Assembly (NCBI GenBank): GCA_945907225.1
Contig: CAMDSN010000128.1
Coordinates: forward strand, 1 to 5,004
Length of the DNA: 5,004 nucleotides
Reading direction: 5' to 3'
From: Flavobacterium psychrophilum
Lineage (GTDB): Bacteria > Bacteroidota > Bacteroidia > Flavobacteriales > Flavobacteriaceae
Shown here: in pieces, positions 1-5,004 of the stretch
How positions within the stretch are numbered: the first letter of the stretch is position 1
Layout: each line of letters begins with the position of its first letter
Translations under genes and position numbers: made by a program
The notes under the pieces: generated by a model
Told to the model about the DNA's origin: nothing
Databases searched by the model: none
What the model saw: the letters and a program-made list of their open reading frames with translations, nothing else

Positions 1-147
1 AATTTCTCGAATCCCAGACCACATCAAAGTTGACAATGGGTAATAAATCATTGGTTTGTCGTAAATAGGCATCAACTGCTTGCTTACGGCAAGAGTTAAT
101 GGGTGCAATCTTGTTCCTGAACCCCCGGCTAAAATGATTCCTTTCAT
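1..147 (-). CDS. rfbA: Glucose-1-phosphate thymidylyltransferase (RmlA/RfbA), N-terminal fragment cut by the window edge
   Basis: The first 49 codons are visible, starting at ATG (147-145); the rest runs off the low-coordinate edge. The translation begins [18 protein letters not shown], the nucleotide-binding signature (GGxGTRLxPLT) of sugar-nucleotide transferases. It continues with [21 protein letters not shown], in which the Lys-Gln-Leu-Met and Tyr-Asp-Lys-Pro-Met-Ile-Tyr-Tyr segments are typical of the RmlA subfamily rather than of UTP-glucose or GDP-mannose enzymes. The family converts dTTP and glucose-1-phosphate to dTDP-glucose and pyrophosphate in the cytosol. This is the first step towards dTDP-rhamnose and related deoxysugars of surface polysaccharides. 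The start is firm: MKGIILAGG is the usual N-terminus and an in-frame TAG lies two codons upstream. That TAG is the stop of the Wzz-like gene, which ends 3 bases before, so the two are probably co-transcribed and translationally coupled. Confidence 0.94.
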   Translation of the reverse strand, partial: MKGIILAGGSGTRLHPLTLAVSKQLMPIYDKPMIYYPLSTLMWSGIREI

Positions 148-150
148 AAA

Positions 151-1131
151 CTAATTTTTTAATTTTGCCATTTGATGTTTATAGTAGGATTTAAAATACC
201 CAACTAGAATAAATATGAAAATTAAAAATAATGGTAATATAAATTTCATTTTTCCATTAACGTCTTGAGTATTTTTAATGTTTAATGTAGCGCTATTGTC
301 TTTTACAATTTTGTCGAAATTCACTAACTCAATTCGATGCGAGCCTTGTTCTATTACCAAAGCATCTTTGGTTTTAATAATGTCGTTAAGTTGTGTGTTT
401 TCGTTATAATAAACCAACTTGTCGCTTTTTTGAGAACCATTTGCGGTAGAAGAAAAAGTATTTAATAACCCATTAATTTGTGAAATAATCGAATCGTTTT
501 CAACCATTTTTACTTTCAAATTGTTTAAAGATTCTTTCTGAATTATTTTGAAATAATCAGAGTTATTAAGGAAATTTAAAATTGGGGCTACAGTTTTTCC
601 ATTTGAAGTTTGTTTGTCTGTAGTAAAAGAAATTAAATGATTCGAATAGTTTTTACTGGTCAAGTTTTCGTTAACTGTTTTTTTAATGTCGCCGTCTTCC
701 GCCAATAATTTTACAAATTCGAAATTTTTATCACTGTTGTTAATGAATTTATAAACATCTGTAATTGGCATGATTGCTATTTTCTTAAGCTTCTTTGGTT
801 CTTTTAATCCAACTACTTCTTTAAGGAAAACCGTGTCGTTGTCATTTATTTTTGAACTTATCAAATCAATTTTGGCGTATAAATAATCTACTGAGCCAAA
901 GTTTGGACTTACAATGATTTCATTGTCATATACTTTAGTTGTTTTGTCAAGATAGAATCCTAATCCTGCTCCAATTATAAATAATATTCCTACCCAAAGA
1001 ATATTTCTTCTAAAGAATAAAAACCCTCTGAAAATTGCAGTAGAGATATTTTCAAAAAAACCTCCAATCTTCTTTGAAATCTCTGACAAATCAATGTCTT
1101 GGTTATCTGTGTTTTTTGGTGTAGTGCTCAT
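151..1131 (-). CDS. Two-span inner-membrane protein with Wzz-like topology, putative polysaccharide chain-length/export protein
   Basis: This 326-residue protein has a hydrophilic N-terminal stretch of about 42 residues. A first membrane segment follows at roughly 43-61 (ILWVGILFIIGAGLGFYLD), then a mainly hydrophilic, helix-prone middle of about 235 residues. A second membrane segment lies at about 297-313 (FILPLFLIFIFILVGYF), followed by a short basic tail. With both termini cytoplasmic, the middle would lie in the periplasm, the layout of Wzz/polysaccharide co-polymerase proteins. The first segment followed by a D-K-x-x-K-V-Y stretch fits that family loosely. I do not see the Pro/Gly-rich motif expected before the second span, nor any C-terminal tyrosine-kinase domain, so the assignment rests on topology, size and position directly before rfbA. 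The start is supported by an in-frame TAA four codons upstream and by the next Met being residue 121. It could instead be an unrelated envelope protein. Confidence 0.62.
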   Translation of the reverse strand: MSTTPKNTDNQDIDLSEISKKIGGFFENISTAIFRGFLFFRRNILWVGILFIIGAGLGFYLDKTTKVYDNEIIVSPNFGSVDYLYAKIDLISSKINDNDTVFLKEVVGLKEPKKLKKIAIMPITDVYKFINNSDKNFEFVKLLAEDGDIKKTVNENLTSKNYSNHLISFTTDKQTSNGKTVAPILNFLNNSDYFKIIQKESLNNLKVKMVENDSIISQINGLLNTFSSTANGSQKSDKLVYYNENTQLNDIIKTKDALVIEQGSHRIELVNFDKIVKDNSATLNIKNTQDVNGKMKFILPLFLIFIFILVGYFKSYYKHQMAKLKN

Positions 1132-1136
1132 AATTG

Positions 1137-2849
1137 TTATTTAACGTTAAAAATTTGTTCTAATATTTTAATGGTAATCAAATAAGTCGGTTTTACCCCT
1201 GTTGTTCCCAATCCTCCTGAAGCCAAAGTACTTCCTGTTTCTAATGGATTATCAGAAGCATAATAAGCGTACCTGACTTTAACATCCTGCGGAATACTTT
1301 TTCTTATTTTTGAGGCCGATTGGATGGCTTTTTGATAATGCGCTCCTTCCATTTCGAGTCCGATAACTTCCCATGTTGATTCGTGAAAAAACTTTAGTAA
1401 ATCTTTATTTTGAAGCGATGTTCCCAAAACAGTAACCATCGGTCCTGAAAAAACGGATATTCCTTTTCCAACAAACATTTCGGCTGTTAGTTCATTTTCA
1501 AAAGGATAATTATCAGCAGTTCCTTCATTGATGTGTGCGGATGGAATCATAATGTCTCCTTTTCCGCCTTCCAAAATTCCGGCTTTCCCCATTATAGAAA
1601 CCGACTCAACGTCTAGAAAAATTCTATTTTTCCCTTCTTTGTAGGGTTTTAACAATTCGTCTATGGTTTCAAATGCCTGTTCGCCAAAAGCATAATCCAT
1701 TACAATAAGAACTGGGGCTTCTTTATCAAATTTGGTTTTAGGGAAGCTTGATTTAGACCAATCAATTTTAGAAGTATCAAATAGCTGAACATCAATGTTT
1801 GTTCCCGAAATAACGTCTGGAAGCGAAATCATTCCTTGTTTTAACGCTACATCTTCTACTTTTTTACGCAGCTCTTTAGCTCCCGATTTACTCAGCTCTT
1901 CATAAATAAAGAATTCTGATTTGTCTTTGAATTTTGACTTTAAAACATTAGTTGCAAAAATCGAATTCATAACACTGTGCATGTTCGCACTAATAATATG
2001 TATTGGTCGATCCATAAGGTTATTAGCCCTCAATACTTCTTTAATGTTGTCAGCCCAAATCTCTCCGTGAATGTGATGTCCCAAACGTTCTCTAAGAATC
2101 GGACTGAAGGTTATTGTTCTTTTATTGCTATTAAAAACCTCATCGATAGCCAATTTTCCTAACCAATAGATTAAGTGTAAAAAGCGATCTGGTTTTTCTT
2201 TGGTTCCAAAACCATCATAAATGGCCAAAACTTCTGAAAAACTTCTGCCTAAAACATTGGCGGCATGAGAAATCGCAATTTCTTTTTCTTTCTGCGACAT
2301 TTTTTTATTTTGCAAAACAGCTTCTTCTAATTTTTCCCAATCTCTTGTTAATTCACGCTCTATTTCGTCTAAAACAACTTTATCTTTTATTTTATGCGAT
2401 TCGATAAAAATAAAGGTGAGATGGGTAAGAATATCATAAATGTCTGAACGTCCGCGTGTGATTTCCACATTCATTTGCTCATCATCAATACGGTAACAAT
2501 TTCTTCTTCGTTTGGGTGGAATAATTGCCTGAAAATGCGATTTGGAGTACCCCTCGTCTGAAGTTAAATTTATAAACCTACACTCTTCAATACCTAGAGG
2601 AAGGCGCTCTATAACATATAATAGTCCATTTAATTCTACTTTTTCTTCGGCAATGCTTCCATATATTTCTGGACGTAACGAAAGGAGAGCTTCTCTTAGT
2701 GTGTCTCCCGAAACACCCATTGGTTTGTAAAACCCTCTGTTAAACAAATGCCTCATAGTAATATACAATCGTTCAATTGCCGCCGATGACTCTTGTGCTC
2801 TAGAACGCGAAATATTTTTTTCTCCCTTCACTTGTTTGTTATTGTACAC
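1137..2849 (-). CDS. 570-residue protein with C-terminal nucleoside phosphorylase/nucleosidase-like domain, function unknown
   Basis: No signal peptide or membrane segment is visible, so it is probably cytosolic. The N-terminal half (about 15-250) looks helical and has conserved-looking blocks: RAQESSAAIERLY (17-29), PPKRRRNCYRID (111-122) and ITRGRSDIYDILTHLTF (130-146). The C-terminal part, from about 280 or 380 onward, carries motifs in the order seen in the purine nucleoside phosphorylase/MTA nucleosidase/AMP nucleosidase superfamily. These are MGKAGIL (420-426, like GxxGGL), GDIMIPSAHINEGT (431-444, like GDxVIPxAxxxxEGT), GLEMEGA (497-503, the ribose-binding MEM/E site) and SDNPL (532-536, where the family has its catalytic Asp). 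I infer cleavage of, or binding to, a nucleoside or nucleotide; the substrate is unknown. It may correspond to the Bacteroidota family called DUF6909, from memory only. The start is GTG (2849-2847). No in-frame ATG lies between the upstream stop at 2918-2916 and Met32; a second in-frame GTG is at 2831-2829. Confidence 0.88.
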   Translation of the reverse strand: MYNNKQVKGEKNISRSRAQESSAAIERLYITMRHLFNRGFYKPMGVSGDTLREALLSLRPEIYGSIAEEKVELNGLLYVIERLPLGIEECRFINLTSDEGYSKSHFQAIIPPKRRRNCYRIDDEQMNVEITRGRSDIYDILTHLTFIFIESHKIKDKVVLDEIERELTRDWEKLEEAVLQNKKMSQKEKEIAISHAANVLGRSFSEVLAIYDGFGTKEKPDRFLHLIYWLGKLAIDEVFNSNKRTITFSPILRERLGHHIHGEIWADNIKEVLRANNLMDRPIHIISANMHSVMNSIFATNVLKSKFKDKSEFFIYEELSKSGAKELRKKVEDVALKQGMISLPDVISGTNIDVQLFDTSKIDWSKSSFPKTKFDKEAPVLIVMDYAFGEQAFETIDELLKPYKEGKNRIFLDVESVSIMGKAGILEGGKGDIMIPSAHINEGTADNYPFENELTAEMFVGKGISVFSGPMVTVLGTSLQNKDLLKFFHESTWEVIGLEMEGAHYQKAIQSASKIRKSIPQDVKVRYAYYASDNPLETGSTLASGGLGTTGVKPTYLITIKILEQIFNVK

Positions 2850-2851
2850 TA

Positions 2852-2859
2852 CAAATATA
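2852..2859 (-). promoter_or_regulatory. Possible Bacteroidota -7 element (TATATTTG) at the start of the nucleosidase-like gene
   Basis: On the minus strand the sequence TATATTTG matches the Bacteroidota consensus TAnnTTTG. It lies in the 23-base gap, the widest in the window, between the second secreted-protein gene and the 570-residue gene. No TTTG/TTG is seen about 19-21 bases further upstream, so the -33 half is missing. A transcript starting a few bases downstream would begin at or inside the proposed GTG codon at 2849. It would then need the second GTG at 2831 or leaderless initiation. In such AT-rich DNA a chance match is quite possible. Confidence 0.25.
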
Positions 2860-2871
2860 TGTTTTTTGTAG

Positions 2872-2902
2872 TTTAGTTGGTTAGAATGAGGTTTATTGCG
2901 GG
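2872..2902. repeat. 31-bp direct repeat, copy 1, at the 3' end of the downstream secreted-protein gene
   Basis: This stretch matches 3746-3776 at 29 of 31 positions, with an exact offset of 874 bases. It covers the last nine codons (PAINLILTN), the TAA stop and one base beyond. The two differences (2884 and 2888) are both synonymous changes in leucine codons. Identity falls away directly outside the repeat. It is the trace of the tandem duplication, preserved by selection on the protein end or by gene conversion. Confidence 0.85.
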
Positions 2903-3742
2903 CATCATAACCGTATTAAACCAAGGTTTGTCATTCTTGTCTGTGGTGAATATTTTGCCTCTTCTCCATTTACCTTCAGAATAATTAAAAGAGTTCTCAA
3001 CTTTTGAATAATTTACAATCAGTGACGGGGCATAATATTCCTTTTTAATCTTTTTTTTAGTCAGATAAGTGGTATATTCAAAAACATATTTATTTTCCTC
3101 AATAATCATCCATTCCAAGCCAATTACAATTCCTGTTTTTGGAAATCTAAGATTATATTTAGAAATATCGATTTCATTTTTACGCATGCCTTTCTTAACG
3201 GTTACAATCAAATCCTCATCTAGTAAATCGATTGTTGGAATGGAATTATTGAATTGAAATATTCTGATTTTTAACTTTGCCCCTTTCTTTTCACTGTCTG
3301 AAAAAAAAACTATTTTCTTTAAATAAGGTGTTGCTTTATAAATCGAATCGTATTCAAATAACTTACCATAAACCCATGGTTTATCTCCCGAAAGCTGCTT
3401 ATGACGAATCTTTTCTGCGCCGCCAATTTCAATCTCTTTATCCTGTTTTCTTTTTGTGATTGTTACCTCATCCAATTTGTAAATGGCTTCTTTTAAAATT
3501 ACTTTTTCATTATCCTGTATTGAGGTTTTTTTGATCTCAAAGCCTACGGAAGAAAAGACAAGTGTTTTTTCGGAATCGGTATTGATTTTGAAAATGCCTT
3601 TTTCATCAGAAGTAGTTCCTATATTTTCATCTTGGACCCAAATGTTTACATAAGGAATCGGTTCGTTTTTCTCATTTACAAGAGTTCCGCTAATTTGAGC
3701 TGAAAGAGAAAAGGTATAAAATATAAATAGTAGTGTTCTCAT
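2873..3742 (-). CDS. Secreted carboxypeptidase-like regulatory domain protein, downstream copy of a tandem pair
   Basis: This 289-residue protein starts with a short signal peptide (MRTLLFIFYTFSLSA, probable cleavage before Gln16). Next comes a CarboxypepD_reg-like beta-sandwich at about 17-85: ISGTLVNE, PIPYVNIWV, IGTTSDEKGIF, LVFSSVGFE. The segment KLDEVTI (89-95) resembles the linker that follows this domain in SusC/TonB-dependent receptors, but the protein is far too short to form a receptor barrel. The C-terminal region (about 100-289) is beta-rich, contains PKTGIVIGLEWMIIEENK (201-218) and ends in PAINLILTN. Similar domain pairs are common in exported Bacteroidota proteins; no enzymatic residues are evident. 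It is a paralogue of the preceding gene, sharing domain order, the PKTGI block and the C-terminus. The start is fixed by an in-frame TAG directly before the ATG. A T9 tract (3309-3301, coding strand) falls at Val145-Ser148. Function is unknown; a periplasmic or outer-surface structural or binding role is only a guess. Confidence 0.85.
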   Translation of the reverse strand: MRTLLFIFYTFSLSAQISGTLVNEKNEPIPYVNIWVQDENIGTTSDEKGIFKINTDSEKTLVFSSVGFEIKKTSIQDNEKVILKEAIYKLDEVTITKRKQDKEIEIGGAEKIRHKQLSGDKPWVYGKLFEYDSIYKATPYLKKIVFFSDSEKKGAKLKIRIFQFNNSIPTIDLLDEDLIVTVKKGMRKNEIDISKYNLRFPKTGIVIGLEWMIIEENKYVFEYTTYLTKKKIKKEYYAPSLIVNYSKVENSFNYSEGKWRRGKIFTTDKNDKPWFNTVMMPAINLILTN

Positions 3743-3745
3743 CTA

Positions 3746-3776
3746 TTTAGTTGGTTAAAATTAGGTTTATTGCGGG
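3746..3776. repeat. 31-bp direct repeat, copy 2, at the 3' end of the upstream secreted-protein gene
   Basis: This is the partner of the repeat at 2872-2902 and encodes the same C-terminal nine residues plus the TAA stop of the upstream paralogue. The mismatches at 3758 and 3762 leave both leucines unchanged. Confidence 0.85.
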
Positions 3777-4622
3777 TTCATATACCTTCATTTTATCTGA
3801 TGGGTTGGCAATATCCTGTTTGGTTTGTTTGTTCCATTTTCCACCTGAAAAAGTGTAGATAAAATCCCTTTCAACATAATTGTAAAGCACGTAAGGGAAA
3901 TACATTTTCTGAATTGCAGTTGCTTTGGTATTCAAATCGACAACTTCCTTTTCCAATTTGTTTCTTTCGATGATCAGCTTCTCAAAGCCCACGAAGATTC
4001 CTGTTTTTGGTATTTTTAAATTAAAATCCACCACATTAAAAAAGGTCTTTTTGACCCCTTTTTTTACCGAAACTAAAAAGTCCTTGTTTAGCATTTCCTC
4101 TCCCGGAGAACCATCTGCATTAACCGAATAAAAATGGATTTTAAAACTAGAGGTTTCAAGCTGGCAATCTGTAAAGAAGTTGACTTGTTTTATGTATCTT
4201 GTTCTTTTGTATTTAGCCAAATAAGGAAAAAACTTAAGGTCGATACGGGGTCCGTTTTCAAAAGCTTGATAGCTAGCAATTTTTACGTTTCCGATTTCTA
4301 TTTCTTTGGTTTCAAAACGTTTCGCAATAATAATTTCATTCAGTTCAAAAGCACTTATTTTCAATATAACGCTTTCTGCTTCCGATGCTTTTACTGTCTT
4401 TTTTTCATACCCTAAAACCGAAAAAATAAGGTTTTTATTGGGTTGACAATTAATCGTGAATTCGCCGTTTTCTTCAGAAGTAGTGCTGTTGTTTTCATTT
4501 TCAACACAAATGTTTACATACGGAATAGGCTTCCCGGATTCATCAACTACAATTCCTTTGTCCTGTGCCATAACGGTAACAGAAATTAAAAGCAACAATA
4601 CTAACAGTCTATTTTCTTTCAT
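3747..4622 (-). CDS. Secreted carboxypeptidase-like regulatory domain protein, upstream copy of a tandem pair
   Basis: This 291-residue protein begins with a typical signal peptide (MKENRLLVLLLLISVTVMA, probable cleavage before Gln20). A CarboxypepD_reg-like domain covers about 21-90: GIVVDESGKPIPYVNICV, STTSEENGEFTIN, LIFSVLGYEKKT. The linker ELNEIII follows at 93-99. The C-terminal beta-rich region holds the KEIEIGN segment (106-112), NLKIPKTGIFVGFEKLIIE (201-219) and the ending EPAINLILTN. It shares these blocks with the next gene, 4 bases downstream, but most of the middle has diverged, so the duplication is not recent. The start is fixed by an in-frame TAG immediately before the ATG, just as in the downstream copy; both genes share the junction ATAGATGA. 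No lipobox cysteine follows the signal peptide, so it is probably not a lipoprotein. No catalytic residues are recognisable and the role is unknown. The short spacing to the GH3 gene (7 bases) suggests co-transcription. Confidence 0.86.
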   Translation of the reverse strand: MKENRLLVLLLLISVTVMAQDKGIVVDESGKPIPYVNICVENENNSTTSEENGEFTINCQPNKNLIFSVLGYEKKTVKASEAESVILKISAFELNEIIIAKRFETKEIEIGNVKIASYQAFENGPRIDLKFFPYLAKYKRTRYIKQVNFFTDCQLETSSFKIHFYSVNADGSPGEEMLNKDFLVSVKKGVKKTFFNVVDFNLKIPKTGIFVGFEKLIIERNKLEKEVVDLNTKATAIQKMYFPYVLYNYVERDFIYTFSGGKWNKQTKQDIANPSDKMKVYEPAINLILTN

Positions 4623-4623
4623 C

Positions 4624-4637
4624 TATTCTCTATTCTC
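4624..4637. repeat. Tandem 7-bp repeat at the junction of GH3 and secreted-protein genes
   Basis: Two perfect units of TATTCTC (GAGAATA on the coding strand) lie head to tail. The first transcribed unit contributes to the GH3 stop codon TAG (4632-4630). The second supplies the in-frame TAG directly before the ATG of the next gene (4622). It looks like a small slippage duplication that set the 7-base spacing between these genes. Confidence 0.6.
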
Positions 4638-5004
4638 TCTTTAACAAATCTGCTATTTTTCTGTCGTTACTCAATCTCGGAATTTTGTTTTGCCCGCCTA
4701 ATTTACCTATTGATTTCATGTATTCCTGAAAACCATTTTTTGAAACTTTTGAAATAACCAATGTTTTTAAAACTTTCCCAACAATTAAATCATCGTAATA
4801 GCTGTTTTGTTTACGCATTTCGTTATCGATTTTCAAAGCAAATGCTGAAAGATTTTCGGGTTCGTTTTCAAACTCTATAAACCATTCGTGATAAGGTAAT
4901 CCTGAAGTTGGAGCAATTTGAGGCGCCACAGTAAACTCGTTTACACGAATGTTGGAATTTTCCATAGCTTCTTTCAAAGCGCATTCGACTTCTTTGCCAA
5001 TAAC
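4630..5004 (-). CDS. GH3 family protein (acyl-adenylate amido-synthetase fold), C-terminal fragment
   Basis: Only the last 124 residues are inside the window. The frame is open to the high-coordinate edge, where it reads VIGKEVECALKEAM, so the 5' part is missing because of the window and not by mutation. The fragment matches the C-terminal lid region of bacterial GH3 proteins. It has an E-F-T-V-A-P segment, the YHEWFIEFE strand, the NSYYDDLIVGKVL block, then FQEYMKSIGKLGGQNK and PRLSNDRKIADLL at the end. GH3 proteins belong to the adenylate-forming superfamily; plant members couple carboxylic acids such as auxin or jasmonate to amino acids using ATP. The substrates of Bacteroidota members are unknown to me. 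The full protein should be about 500 residues. The TAG stop lies in the first unit of a GAGAATA tandem repeat, and the next gene starts 7 bases beyond. This is the most upstream gene visible, so the operon promoter probably lies outside the window. Confidence 0.9.
   Translation of the reverse strand, partial: VIGKEVECALKEAMENSNIRVNEFTVAPQIAPTSGLPYHEWFIEFENEPENLSAFALKIDNEMRKQNSYYDDLIVGKVLKTLVISKVSKNGFQEYMKSIGKLGGQNKIPRLSNDRKIADLLKRE

Noticed and set aside
357..371. Short perfect inverted repeat CCAAAG-CAT-CTTTGG, possible hairpin or operator
   Set aside because: It lies well inside the Wzz-like coding region, has only a 6-bp stem with a 3-base loop and no following T-run, and is expected by chance in a sequence of this length.
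1977..2162. Plus-strand open frame of 61 codons
   Set aside because: It is antisense inside the well-supported 570-residue gene, has no domain or start signal, and fits a shadow frame. The same holds for the plus-strand frames at 2542-2730, 3069-3257, 3277-3459, 3925-4131, 4134-4415 and 4456-4644.
2850..2872. Intrinsic terminator in the widest gap
   Set aside because: The 23 bases contain no GC-rich inverted repeat; the T-rich run at 2862-2867 alone is not a terminator, and on the transcribed strand it reads as A.
2873..4622. TonB-dependent receptor (SusC-like) genes, because of the carboxypeptidase regulatory domain and the LDEV-type linker
   Set aside because: Each protein is about 290 residues with its own stop and signal peptide; there is no plug or 22-strand barrel, and no frameshift remnant of one nearby.
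4630..4977. A complete small 115-residue gene starting at 4977
   Set aside because: The supposed start is a TTG leucine codon inside an open frame that continues to the window edge with GH3-like sequence; it is the 3' part of a longer gene.

Overview
The window reads as AT-rich chromosomal DNA from a Bacteroidota bacterium, most likely a Flavobacteriaceae member close to Flavobacterium. This rests on three things: protein families typical of that group (short secreted carboxypeptidase-regulatory-domain proteins, a bacterial GH3 protein, a long protein with a nucleoside-phosphorylase-like C-terminus), the absence of obvious Shine-Dalgarno sequences, and a TAnnTTTG-type promoter element. All six genes lie on the minus strand, so transcription runs from high to low coordinates. 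The genes are separated by only 7, 4, 23, 5 and 3 bases, so the whole window could be one transcription unit. Both outermost genes are cut by the window edges.

In transcription order the genes are: (1) the C-terminal part of a GH3-family protein (5004-4630); (2) and (3) two tandem, diverged paralogues of a secreted protein with an N-terminal carboxypeptidase-like regulatory beta-sandwich domain (4622-3747 and 3742-2873); (4) a 570-residue cytosolic protein with a helical N-terminal half and a C-terminal domain bearing nucleoside phosphorylase/nucleosidase motifs (2849-1137, GTG start); (5) a 326-residue protein with two membrane segments and Wzz-like topology (1131-151); and (6) the first 49 codons of rfbA, glucose-1-phosphate thymidylyltransferase (147-1).

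The low-coordinate end (Wzz-like protein plus rfbA) points to surface polysaccharide synthesis: RfbA makes dTDP-glucose for dTDP-sugar pathways, and a Wzz-like protein would act at the inner membrane on polymer length or export. The high-coordinate end combines a predicted acyl-adenylating enzyme of unknown bacterial substrate with two exported proteins. The nucleosidase-like protein sits between these halves and has no assigned role. No link between the halves is shown beyond tight co-orientation.

I see no tRNA, rRNA, CRISPR array, insertion sequence, attachment site or origin. There is no non-coding stretch longer than 23 bases and no convincing terminator. Points worth a second look are the cryptic nucleosidase domain, the paralogue pair with a nearly identical 3' end, the start-site and promoter conflict of the 570-residue gene, and a T9 tract in one secreted-protein gene.
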